From: Megascapheus bottae | Lineage: Eukaryota; Chordata; Mammalia; Rodentia; Geomyidae | Reading direction: 5' to 3' | DNA: 64,000 nt | Assembly (NCBI GenBank): GCA_024803745.1 | Contig: JANJXV010000013.1 | Location: 13,133,001-13,197,000, forward strand | Shown here: one piece after another, positions 28,665-38,467 of the stretch | Layout: every line of letters begins with the position of its first letter | Numbering within the stretch: the stretch's first letter is position 1 | Notes under the pieces: model-generated | What the model saw: only the letters and a program-made list of their open reading frames with translations | The model's database searches: none | Told to the model about the DNA's origin: nothing | Translations under genes and position numbers: made by a program

Positions 28665-28700
<36 letters not shown>

Positions 28701-28706
28701 TGCACA
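28502..28706 (+). mobile_element. B1-Geo SINE, internal deletion, CA tail
   Basis: Head and linker complete, most of the Geo part lost, then (CA)n at about 28668-28705. Confidence 0.82.
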
Positions 28707-28799
28707 CACACCATCTGACTTTGGATGGGTGAAGAGCCAGGTCTGGAAGCTCAAGCTTAGTCACTGTTTTCATAGTTGTTTTTGTTGTTGTTGCTGTTT

Positions 28800-28985
28800 T
28801 CTGCCAGTCCTGGGGCTTGAACTCAGGGCCTGAGCACCGTCCTTGGGCCTTCTCAAGACTAGTGCTCTATCATTTGAGCCACAGCACCACTTCGGCTTTC
28901 TTATATATGTGTTACGAGGAACTGAAGCCGGGTCTTTGTCCATGCTGGGAAAGCACTCTACCACTAGGCCAAACTCCCGGCCCAT
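28800..28985 (-). mobile_element. IDL-Geo SINE
   Basis: Antisense dimer from GCCAGTCCTGGGGCTTGAAC to CCAAACTCCCGGCCC. Confidence 0.9.
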
Positions 28986-29009
28986 TTGGTGTTTCGCTTG
29001 TTTGTTTGT

Positions 29010-29232
29010 TATGTCCATCCTGGGGCCTGAACTCAGGGCCTGGGTGCTGTCCCTGAGCTCTTTAGCTCAAGACTAGCACTCTCCCACTTTGAGACACAGC
29101 ACCACTTCTGGTTTTCTGATGGTTCATTGGAGATAAGCGTCTCATGGAGTTTCCTGGCTTCAAACTGCGATCCTCAGATCTCAAGCCTCCTGAGTAGCGA
29201 GGATTACAGGTGTGAGCCACCTCGCCTGGCTC
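29010..29232 (-). mobile_element. B1-Geo SINE
   Basis: Antisense Geo and B1 head. Confidence 0.88.
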
Positions 29233-29590
29233 GCTAGTTCATCTGGGTCTGGGAAGGAAGGTGTGTCTTCCAGTCTCCTGCATGTATAACCAGTGTCAGT
29301 AACTTTTCAGTTTAAGGGCAGTAAGAACAGAACAAATGATTCCAGCATTGCTTCAAAGTCTTTGACTTATTTTCTGAAAGCACTTAAGTCTTCATTTACT
29401 TTTCTATTCTTGCTTCCTAATCATCTTCTAGAACAGAAGATTTCTGAAGACACTTCACTTCTTTCTCCTGACAAGTTCTGTCACTTCATTTTCTCTCTCA
29501 AAGGTTTTGATCTTCACTTTCAATCAAAGTTTGCTCAGCTTAAAGACGTTTTAGAGTATCTGTTCAATCAGCTTTTCTGTTTTATTCTTT
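29233..29590. other. Unassigned intergenic segment
   Basis: Reads open for about 110 codons on + but has no recognisable domain. Possibly an L1 flank, since L1 3' UTR follows. Confidence 0.35.
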
Positions 29591-29599
29591 TTTCTTCTT

Positions 29600-29756
29600 C
29601 TTTTTTTCTTTTTTTGATATTTTTATGGTAATTAATAAAAGGGTTACATGATATTTGCCAGATAGAAGGTGCATTAATTCACATACATTACCCTTTCACA
29701 TGTCTTGGTCCCCATTACCCTCCTCCCTACCCCCCTTTTGTTTTATTCTTTAGGAA
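29600..29756 (-). mobile_element. L1 3' UTR fragment, antisense
   Basis: AAAAGGGTTACATGATATTTG and CCCTTTCACATGTCTTGGTC parallel the L1 3' UTR at 38462-38600. Confidence 0.55.
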
Positions 29757-29889
29757 TGTTGATGTAGAATTGATTTTTCTCTCCATGTTGGGTGTTTCAG
29801 AGCACCTTTTGACTTTTTTTTTTTTTTTTGCCAGTCCTGGCACTTGAATTTCTTTCTTTTTTCTTTCTTTCTTTCTTTCTTTTCTTTTT

Positions 29890-30096
29890 CTTTTTTTTTT
29901 TTTTTTTTTTTACCAGTCCTGGGCTTAAGCTCAGGGCCTGAGCACTGTCCTTGGACTTTCTCAAGGCTGTAGAGCTCTACCACTTGAGCCTCAGCACTAC
30001 TCCCGGCTTTTTTCTATGTATGTGGTGCCGAGGAATCGAACCCGGGTCTTCATGCATGCTAGGCAAGCACTTTAACCACTAGGCCAAACTCCCGGC

Positions 30097-30097
<1 letters not shown>
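29890..30097 (-). mobile_element. IDL-Geo SINE, young type, inside a TTTC run
   Basis: Complete antisense dimer flanked on both sides by TTTC repeat, so the duplication cannot be delimited. Confidence 0.9.

Positions 30098-30173
<76 letters not shown>
30098..30173. repeat. (TTTC)n microsatellite, about 19 units
   Basis: Perfect run at the SINE tail. Confidence 0.97.
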
Positions 30174-30174
<1 letters not shown>

Positions 30175-30558
30175 GTTTTGGTGGGTCATGGAGCTTGAAC
30201 TCAGCCTGAGCGCTGTCCTTGAGCTCTTCAGCTCAAGGCTACTGTCCTACCCTTGAGCCAAGCCCAACTTCCTGTTTTCTAGAGGTTAATTGGAGATAAC
30301 AGTCTCAGGTCCTTTTTGTGCCTGGGCTGGCTTTGAATATTGATCCTTAGATCTCAGCCTTCTGAGATCTAGGATTACAGGCGTGAGCCACTGCGCCTGG
30401 CTCACCTTTGACTTTTCTATAGTCAATTTCTCCTGGCTCCTCTTCTCTGGTTATAAATATGGTCACTTCTTATAGACATGTATGATAGTGTCATAAGCAA
30501 AACCTTCCTATTTTGTGTAATTAATATGCTATCATTTAAAAACAAAAACCAAAGAAAC

Positions 30559-30881
30559 CAGGCTCCAGTGGCACATGCCTGTATTCCTACTTACTCAGGA
30601 GGCTGAGATTTTTGAGGATCAAGGTTTCAAGCTAGTCCAAGCAAGAAAGTATATGAGACTCTTATATCCAATTAACCAGCAAAAAAGGTGGGACTACAAG
30701 AGGCTGAGATCCTAGGATTGGGATTTGAGCCCACCCTGGGCAGGAAACTGTTAGATTCTTATCTCCAAATAACTACAAAGAAATCAATAAATAAAAGCTA
30801 AAAGTGAAGATGTAGCTCAAGTAGTACAGCACTAGACTGGAGAGGGGAAAAAAAGCACAGGAATAGCATCCAGGCCCTGAG

Positions 30882-30934
<53 letters not shown>

Positions 30935-30935
30935 T
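30559..30935 (+). mobile_element. Two overlapping B1-Geo copies with CA tail
   Basis: First head 30559-30690, a second partial head from 30695, then Geo tail and (CA)n at 30884-30931. Confidence 0.8.
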
Positions 30936-31598
30936 TAAGCAAAGAAAACAGAAATGGCAAGAAAATTCCAGATGTTCCTTTTTTCCAGCTTCTTGCTACT
31001 TTTAGCAAAGTCCTTAGAGAAAGAAGAAAAATTGAGCTGGAGATAGCGAACCTGCAATGTTGTGTTAAGAGAGGAAATCTTTGCTGTAACCTGTAATCTG
31101 CTATGACTGAGAATCTATAATTTGGAATTGCAGATGACAACGTTTACTTCCGTATTTAAGTGGCTCCAAGCGTCAGCCTGAGTGGGTCTTAAGGCCAATG
31201 CCTTCTTTAGCAAAGCCACAGACTTGTTGATTGGCCAAGAAGGAATTAAAGGCAGTACTCACCCACCCAAGCCAGATGGTGTTTCAATGGCTTGAAGGAT
31301 TGGCCAGTAACTCAAAGGTCAGAGACTTCTGACACAATCTTTGGCTATGGGACCGTTGAGAACTCTTAAGAGAAACTCCAAATCCTGCCTGTGAGAGTTT
31401 GTAACTCCTCAGCCCTCAAAACACTGGGGTCCTTGAGTCCATCCCTTCAGGAATTGGATTGGATAATGTGAATTTCCCAGGATCTGATGTCTGTTGATGC
31501 AGCCATTAGCCTTGGGCTTGTGCTCTGCTTCTATGTAATGGAAGTAGGAATTGAGGGACAGCTGGTAACATGCTAAGGCATTTAACTAAACTGCACGG
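30936..31598. other. Unique intergenic DNA
   Basis: About 660 bases without a recognised repeat. No exon or motif cluster identified. Confidence 0.45.
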
Positions 31599-31599
31599 A

Positions 31600-31650
31600 T
31601 GGCTAGGCACTAGTGGCTGACATCTGTAATCCTAGCTACTCAGGAGACAC
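31600..31650 (+). mobile_element. B1 head truncated at the GAGACACACAC junction
   Basis: ATCTGTAATCCTAGCTACTC, then an abrupt change to CA/AT-rich DNA. Confidence 0.7.
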
Positions 31651-31910
31651 ACACACTAATAAAATAATAATTAAAAAGCTGCACTGCGTGCTTCCATGTG
31701 CCAGTAGAGGGTTAAGGCTGAGGATATAGCTGTGAAGAAGGAAAAGCTCTTGAGAGTCCAAAAGTTCTGGAAGCATCTCATATGCATCATCTACAGCTCT
31801 CCACTCTTCCTGCACACATTCTCCACAGAGAGAAGCCCTGCAGAAGAATCTTGAGGAGACAGGAAAAAAAAAAGGGGGAAGAATCCAAAGTTTCTGGCTT
31901 AAAGTGGATC

Positions 31911-31912
<2 letters not shown>

Positions 31913-31960
<48 letters not shown>
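31913..31960. repeat. (GT)n microsatellite, about 24 units
   Basis: Uninterrupted GT run, not clearly attached to a SINE tail. Confidence 0.96.
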
Positions 31961-31962
<2 letters not shown>

Positions 31963-31982
31963 ATATGTACAAAAGAAATTCT

Positions 31983-32230
31983 AGGCCAGGCACTGGTGTC
32001 TCACACCTGCAATCTTAGCTATTCAGGAGACTGAGATCTGAGGATCAAGATTCAAAGCCAGCCCAGAAAACAAAAGTCTATGAGAATCTTATCTCCAATT
32101 GACTACCAGAAAAGTGGAAGCGGAGCTGTGACTCGGGGTGATAGAGTGCTAGCCTTGAGCTGAAGGGCTCAGGGAAGGGCCCAAGCCCAGAGTTCAAGCC
32201 CCACAACTAACCTCCCACACCCCCCCCCCA
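31983..32230 (+). mobile_element. B1-Geo SINE
   Basis: Sense head, linker, Geo tail and a C-rich end. Confidence 0.88.
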
Positions 32231-32234
32231 AAAT

Positions 32235-32895
32235 GCTACAACCAATTGTCAGAAAGGGTTTCAAGAAGAAAGGCTGATTAGAAGCATCCTCCATGCACCT
32301 CTGTGAATGAGAAGAGCCTAAATACAGACAATAGTTCAAGACAAACAAAGAGGAAGAACATTGGGAATCAAAGGTGACTGGACATCTCTAAAGCATGAAG
32401 AAAAGCAAACAAGAAAAAAGCAAGAAATAGTCCAAAGTTCCAACCATAGCCACAGAGAGAGTCAGAAAGCCCTGGAGACAACAGATAGGCAGTCTTAGCC
32501 CAGGAAAAAACTCACAGTTCTCACAGGCTTGATATTGGACATATCTGACAAGCTAGTATTGGCAATAAAAATCGATTACATTACTCCCCAGATAAGAGCT
32601 ATACAGCCAGATGCCTCTTGACAGGGGGCCTGTTGTGTTGAGACTGAGCTACTATAGAATATACGGAAAGAAGGATCAATGAATGTCTGGGAGCCTGGAG
32701 ACGTTTCCTACAGAGCCTGGGGAGAGAGGTCCTCAGAGGCAACCACAAGAGGGCAAGGGGGAGGTGGAACATGGCCCAGTGGAGAAGTTTAGGCAGCAGT
32801 GGCTTGGAGGGTGGAGGGGGGGTGACAGTGGCATCACCCTCTGTTGTGAGGGAGCATGGTGTCCTCCCTGTAGATAGATGATCTCAGAAATGGAA
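32235..32895. other. Unique intergenic DNA
   Basis: Nothing recognised except a weak CTCF-like ACCACAAGAGGGCAAGG near 32740-32756. Confidence 0.45.
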
Positions 32896-32896
32896 C

Positions 32897-33129
32897 TCCA
32901 AGCCAGACGTGGTGGCTCACACTTGTAATCCTAGCTGCTCAGGAGGCTGAGATCTGAGGATTGTGGTTCAAATCCTGCTCAGGCACTAAAGTCTGTGAGA
33001 CTTATCTCCAATTAAGCACCAGAAAAATGGAAGTGGCGCTGTGGCTCCAGGAGTAGGGTGGTATCCTTGAGCTGAAATGCTCAGGGACAATGGCTCAGGC
33101 CCAGAGTTCAAGTCCCAAGACCGATTAAA
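32897..33129 (+). mobile_element. B1-Geo SINE with AAG tail
   Basis: Sense head, linker and Geo tail ending CAAGTCCCAAGACCG, followed by the triplet tract. Confidence 0.9.
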
Positions 33130-33306
33130 AAGAAGAAGAAGAAGAAGAAGAAGAAGAAGAAGAAGAAGAAGAAGAAGAAGAAGAAGGAGGAGGAGGAGGA
33201 GGAGGAGGAGGAGGAGGAGGAGGAGGAGGAGGAGGAGGAGGAGAAGAAGAAGAAGAAGAAGAAGAAGAAGAAGAAGAAGAAGAAGAAGAAGAAGAAGAAG
33301 AAGAAG
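33130..33306. repeat. (AAG)19(GAG)19(AAG)21 tract
   Basis: 177 uninterrupted purine bases, almost mirror-symmetric, grown from the SINE A tail. Confidence 0.97.
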
Positions 33307-33309
33307 AAA

Positions 33310-33670
33310 AGGAACTTCAAGCCCAAGGGTAATGAATTGCTTCTCCCTATCAATTAGTTGCTAAGGATGAAGTCAGAGCTCTGAGCCCAAGTCTGGTGGA
33401 TCACTTGATTTCTGCCGCCATCCATGTCCCATAGGGTAGTATACTTCTGCACAGAGTCTGAAAACACAGAATCCAGCAGGTAGAGTCTGAGTCCTACAGA
33501 TTCAGGTATTTGTAGTTCTTGATTGCATGTATTGTGTTGACAGATTCATCTCAACTCCATTAGGTGTATTTAAAGAATGTCATTTTAAAGGCACATCAAG
33601 TTATCTGCTTTCTCTCACAGATCTGTCTCCATCTGGCCCTTCTGCTTTGACAGGATAAAATACCTTGAGC
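33310..33670. other. Unique intergenic DNA
   Basis: Nothing recognised. Confidence 0.4.
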
Positions 33671-33671
33671 A

Positions 33672-33865
33672 CAGCCGGAAACGTAGCCTACTAGTAGAAT
33701 GCTTGCCTCGCATGCACAGGTTCCATTCCTCGGTACCACATACACAGAAAGAGCCAGAAGTGGTGCTGTGGCTCAAGTGGCAGAGAGCTAGCTTTTATTT
33801 TTTTTGAAAAAAGTGTCCGATTCAAGCCCTAAGACTTGCAAACCACCACCACCACCAACAACAAC
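33672..33865 (+). mobile_element. IDL-Geo SINE
   Basis: Sense head AGCCGGAAACGTAGCCTACT, then Geo with a T-rich interruption, then CCA/CAA repeats. Confidence 0.82.
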
Positions 33866-33869
33866 ACAT

Positions 33870-34220
33870 CTTAAATTGTTCCTGGTTGAAGCCAAACCAA
33901 CCCTTGCCAGTGCCAGTGGTCAGAGGTGTTAATGCCCCCTTGTGGCCATATTTGGTTGGTGCAGCCCAGCCTGGCAATGGGGTCAGGACAAGACTTTCCA
34001 ATGTTCTAGCCAAGTTGAAGAACCATATCCTTTGCCAGGTACTCTATGGGGGTTGTAAACTTGCATGGAAATTAAAAGCGGGTTCTTGGTACACAGCACA
34101 AATTAGTTATATATGGTGATGGTAGGTTTCCATCTTCAGCTCTCTGAGGCTGCTTATATGAAATAATTCCTATTCTGTTAACTGAATACCACTCTGTAAT
34201 TTTTTTAAAAAAAAGTTGCA
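33870..34220. other. Unique intergenic DNA
   Basis: Contains GCCACAAGGGGGCATTAA on the minus strand near 33930-33947, a partial CTCF-type match. Confidence 0.4.
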
Positions 34221-34224
34221 GCTG

Positions 34225-34415
34225 AGGGCTGGGAGTTTGGCCTAGTGGTAGAGTGCTTGCTTGGCATGCATGAAGACCTGGGTTCGATTTCTTGGTCCCA
34301 CATACATAGAAAAAAAGCCGGAAGTGGTGCTGAGGTTCAAGTTCTAGAGCCCTAGCATTGAAAAAGTCCAAGGACAGTGCTCAAGTCCAGGACTGGCAAA
34401 AAAAAACAACAACAA
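34225..34415 (+). mobile_element. IDL-Geo SINE, young type
   Basis: Sense dimer with a short deletion late in the Geo part. Confidence 0.88.
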
Positions 34416-34472
34416 AAAATGCAGCTGATTTGCTGACATTCTGACATAATTTTCTTAAAAAAAAACTAGTGG

Positions 34473-34790
34473 GGCTCCAGTGGTTCATGCTTGTAATCTT
34501 AGCTACTCAGGAGACAGATCTGATGATTATTATTCAAGGAAAGATAGAGTAGAAAACTCCACAAGATTCTTTATCTCCAAGTTACTACAAAAAAGGGAGA
34601 AGTAGAGTTGTGGTAGAGACCTATCCTTGATCAAAGGAAATTCAAAAACATCCCCCAGGTCCTGAGTTCAAACCCCAGGACCAACACACATATCCAAAAG
34701 AACTAAGCTGGGTGACTGTGGCTCATACCTGTAATCCTAGAATCCAACTCTGAGTTTCAGCCTCACAACTGACACATACGCACACATACA
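34473..34790 (+). mobile_element. B1-Geo SINE plus a second, internally deleted copy
   Basis: First copy 34473-34690. The second, 34706-34790, jumps from the head directly to the Geo end. Confidence 0.75.
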
Positions 34791-34806
34791 CATGAGTCAT
34801 ATCAGT

Positions 34807-34811
<5 letters not shown>

Positions 34812-34865
<54 letters not shown>
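34812..34865. repeat. (CT)n microsatellite, about 27 units
   Basis: Uninterrupted CT before an antisense SINE. Confidence 0.97.
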
Positions 34866-34868
<3 letters not shown>

Positions 34869-35052
34869 CAGTCCTAGGGCTCTAACTCAGGGCCGGGCAC
34901 TGTCATTGAGCACTTTTGCTCAAGGCTAACACTCTACCACTTGGGACACAGCATCACTTCCAGCTTTTTCTGTGTATATGGTACTGAGGAGTTGAACCCA
35001 GGGCTTCATGTATGCGAGGCAAGCACTCTGTCAGTAAGCCACACTCCTGAGG
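34866..35052 (-). mobile_element. IDL-Geo SINE
   Basis: Antisense dimer, older type. Confidence 0.87.
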
Positions 35053-35059
35053 ACTAGCA

Positions 35060-35258
35060 TTTTTTTTTTGCTGAATCTGGGGCTTGAACTCAGGGCCTGA
35101 GCACTGTCCTTGGGCTTTCTCAAGGCTAGTGCTCTGCCACTTGAGCCACAGCATCACTTCTGGCTTTTCTCTATGTATGTGGTGCCAAGGAATCGAACCT
35201 GGATTTTCATGAATGCTAGGCAAGCACTCTACCACTGGGCCAAACTCCTGGCCCCAGG
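35060..35258 (-). mobile_element. IDL-Geo SINE
   Basis: Antisense dimer ending GGCCAAACTCCTGGCCCC. Confidence 0.9.
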
Positions 35259-35259
35259 A

Positions 35260-36195
35260 CTGGCATTTTAAAACTACTCTTCTGGATGAAATGACCTGAA
35301 AGTCCTCAGCTTCCATTACCTCAATGTTATCCCCGGGGCTAGTAGGGGTTCTCAACCAGAAGCCTGTCTCTCAAAGCAAGGAGGAGGCTTAGGATGAGGG
35401 GGGAAGGGGTTGTGGTGATTGTGAAGCTGTTAGAGGTTCCAGCTTTGGGCTTTTCAGAATCTACTCTTTGCAGGGCCCTGGATGTAGTCATCTGAATGAG
35501 GACCTATAGCCTACCTTCTCAAGCTTTCTCTCTTTTGTGGAAGACAGCCACAGATGACCTGGATGTAACCATGAAAAGACATAGAAAGAAGGAAAGGAGC
35601 AAACATGTTGAGCAGGGCACATGTCTTAGAGAGTTTGAAGTGATGTGATTTAAATTTAAAAAAAAAGCCAGGTTGAGTAGGTGGCTCTTAGCATGAAAAC
35701 ACTTCATTTTTAGGCGGCTGGGGCAGGGGTGCAGGGTGGGAGAGGGGGGATTGACTGGTTGGTGATTTCTTGAATTAAGAACTATCCATATAGATTCAGC
35801 TATGGAGTGGCAGCGTGGGAAGGACCTTGCCAGTAGATGGCGCTGTTGACTGCTGTGGCTCCCCATCTCTCCTACCTGTGGTCAAGCATGTAACCTCTGG
35901 TTGACAATTCAGAATCCCTTGCAAATGGTCTATACAGACAATAGTTAGTTCTGGCTTAGATCTACTTTATTGTCTCCATATCAAGATTTCTTTTTTGTAT
36001 AACATTGTCACCACCACCACTAGTCCTCACCCTGTGGTATACATACCAAATGTCCAAGACAAGAAGCAAGCCACAGCAGTTCCTGAGCTCTCATCACCCC
36101 CTGCACTGGGCTAGGTGTCAGTACAAAAAAAAAAAAGGCCTCATTTCAGTAAATGGAGAAGAAATTTATTTTTGTTGACATAAGCGACAGAAAAT
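35260..36195. other. Unique intergenic DNA with CTCF-type site
   Basis: About 0.9 kb without SINEs. It contains a motif at 35830-35843 that fits the CTCF core. Confidence 0.5.
35830..35843 (+). promoter_or_regulatory. CTCF core motif
   Basis: CCAGTAGATGGCGC fits CCASYAGRKGGCRS at every position. Confidence 0.7.
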
Positions 36196-36309
36196 GGAAC
36201 TATTTGGGGGACAGAGATGAGGTTTAAACTCAGAGACTTATCCTTGGTAGACAGGCACTCTACCTCTCAAGCCACTCTAGTTCAAAAAAGGAACTTTTGT
36301 ATGTGCGTG

Positions 36310-36555
36310 AGTATGTGTATGTGGGGTACTGGGGCTTGAACTCAGCCTTGTTTAGCCTTTAGTTCTTGTTTAGCCTTTTTGCTCAAGGCTGGCATTCTAG
36401 CACTTAAGCCATGTCAAACCTGGCTTTTTGGTGGTTAACCAGAGAGTAAAGTCTCAGGATTTGTCTTCCTAGGTTGGCTTTGAACTACTATTCTCAGATG
36501 TCAGTCTCTTGAGTAGCTAGGATTACAGGTTTGTGAGCCACTAGTGCCAGCCTGA
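36310..36555 (-). mobile_element. B1-Geo SINE
   Basis: Antisense, with a small duplication of CTTGTTTAGCCTTT in the Geo part. Confidence 0.85.
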
Positions 36556-36931
36556 AAAGAGAACTTTTTTTTTTCCTTCCTAATCTGGGTGGGCAAGTAA
36601 AGAGAAATGCTCTGTGACAGTCACAGGAAAACTCTTCATAGAGGAAGTATCTTAGTTAGGGGAAACTCCCGGAACACTGCGCTGGTAATGCCAGCCAGTT
36701 CTCCCATCGGGCTAACTCAGATGTGCTGAGCCAGCCATTTGGGGATATGAAATGGCCTAAGAAGGCCATATATGTCTGTCCTATTGATAATGTTAAAAAG
36801 TCAGGTGCCAGTGGCTCATGCTTCCTGTAATCCTAGCTGCTCAGAAGACTGAGATCTGAGATAGCCAGACTTTCTCATCTTTCTTCCATTGTTTATCAGG
36901 TAGGAATTTATTTCTTAAAATATTCCCTTCC
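36556..36931. other. Mostly unique DNA
   Basis: Truncated B1 head at 36796-36870 only. Confidence 0.5.
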
Positions 36932-36936
36932 ACCGG

Positions 36937-37126
36937 GAGTTTGGCCTAGTGGTAGAGTGCTTGCCTAGCATGCACGAAGACCCAGGTTCGATTCCTCAGT
37001 ACCACATACATAGAAAAAAGCCAGAAATGGTGCTGAGGCTCAAGTGGTAGAGCTCTAACCTTGAGAAAGTCCAAGGACAGTGCTCAGGCCCTGAGCTCAA
37101 GGCCACGACTGGCAAAAAAAAAAAAA
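36937..37126 (+). mobile_element. IDL-Geo SINE, young type
   Basis: Sense dimer with A tail. Short duplicated site ATTCCCTTC on both sides. Confidence 0.9.
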
Positions 37127-37129
37127 AAA

Positions 37130-37371
37130 TTCCCTTCTCCAGCATCCCTGTTCCTTCCTCCCTTGGTCAGGGGCACATAGGCTCCATCTGATGGAGCTCA
37201 GGGGGAGGGGATTATTACCAGGGATGATTGGACCAATCAAGATCCTTGCTGTCAACTTGAAGACAAAGAATGTGTGAGCTGGACTAAGTTTAGGTTCATA
37301 CCTATAATCCCAGCCACTCAGAGGTGGAGATTAAGAAGATGGAGGTGAAGTGAGACCCTTATGTTAATCAA
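37130..37371. other. Unique DNA and an old B1-like remnant
   Basis: Remnant at about 37285-37365 (CATACCTATAATCCCAGCC). Confidence 0.45.
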
Positions 37372-37800
37372 TAAAAGTTGGATGTAGTAGTGTGTACCTG
37401 TCATCCCAGCTATTCAAAAGATAAAGATTGGAGGATCACAGTTCACGGCTCTTCTGGACACAAAACCTAAAACAGTATCTGAAAAATAATGAAAGTGATA
37501 AAAGGCTGGAGGGGGGGGGCGGGAGTTTGACCTAGTGGTTAAAGTGCTTGCCTAGCATGCATGAAGACCCGGGTTCGATTCCTCGGTACCACATATAGAA
37601 AAAAAGCTGGAAGTGGTGCTGAGGCTCAAGTGGTAGAGCTCTAGCCTTGAGAAAGTCCAAGGACAGTGCTCAGGCCCTGAGCTCAAGCCCAGAACTGGCA
37701 AAAAAAAAAAATCAAAAGGCTGGAGGGGGTGACTTAGTGGTAGCATGCTTGCCTAGCAAGCACAAGGCCCTGATTTCAAACTTGAGTTGTGTGGGCATAT
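37372..37800 (+). mobile_element. Composite 7SL head plus ID tail SINE, split by IDL-Geo
   Basis: B1-like part 37372-37515. The ID part resumes at 37714 with GACTTAGTGGTAGCATGC and GCCTAGCAAGCACAAGGCCC. Confidence 0.65.
37516..37713 (+). mobile_element. IDL-Geo SINE, young type, nested
   Basis: 16-base duplication AAAAGGCTGGAGGGGG at 37500-37515 and 37714-37729. Confidence 0.94.
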
Positions 37801-38086
37801 GCGCATGCGCACACACAGACCCAAACACAGGGAAACCATAAAAGACTGTCCGAGTATTTCTTGTTTTTTTATTGTGATGACAAAAGTCCTGTTTATTTTA
37901 GGGTATTTGGAAATTTCAGAAAGAAAAAAAAATCACATATTCCCTCATTTAGCTCCAACCATTGTCTTATCTATCTCATGCTAAATTTATCTATCCTTAT
38001 CTACTACTTCCCCTCCCCCTCCATCCTCATTCAGCACCAGCCCATAATATCTGCCATCCATTGCCTTTAATAAAAAATCACATATG
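37801..38086. other. Unique intergenic DNA
   Basis: Nothing recognised. Confidence 0.4.
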
Positions 38087-38087
38087 G

Positions 38088-38270
38088 AGCAGGGAGTTTG
38101 GCCTAGTGGTAGAGTGCTTGCCTAGCATGCATGAAGACCCGGGTTTGATTCCTCAGTACTATGTACATAGAAAAAAGCCAGAAGTTGTGCTGAAGTTTAA
38201 TAGTAGAGCTCTAGCCTTGAGAAAGTTCCAGGACAGTGCTCAGGCCCTGAGTTCAAGCCCAGGACTGGCC
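38088..38270 (+). mobile_element. IDL-Geo SINE, young type
   Basis: Flanked by AAAAAATCACATAT on both sides. An AT-rich (TATG)n-like stretch follows. Confidence 0.92.
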
Positions 38271-38409
38271 AAAAAAATCACATATATGTATATATATGTA
38301 TATGTGTATATATATATATGTATTAGCATATTTTAGTCAGAGGAAGGGTTGATTTCATTCTAATAGTTTCATGCTTTCATGCCATGTGCCTTAATCCAAC
38401 TCATCCCAT

Positions 38410-38412
<3 letters not shown>

Positions 38413-38461
<49 letters not shown>
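38413..38461. repeat. (CT)n microsatellite, about 24 units
   Basis: Marks the 3' end of the antisense L1 that follows. Confidence 0.96.

Positions 38462-38467
<6 letters not shown>

Larger units (their letters stand above)
29814..30410 (-). mobile_element. B1-Geo with TTTC tail, invaded by IDL-Geo
   Basis: A short Geo start at 29814-29850, TTTC repeats, an inserted IDL-Geo (29890-30097), more TTTC (30098-30173), then antisense B1-Geo 30175-30410. Confidence 0.8.

Noticed and set aside
33077..33364. Arg-rich and Phe/Ser-rich frames
   Set aside because: Translations of the AAG/GAG tract.
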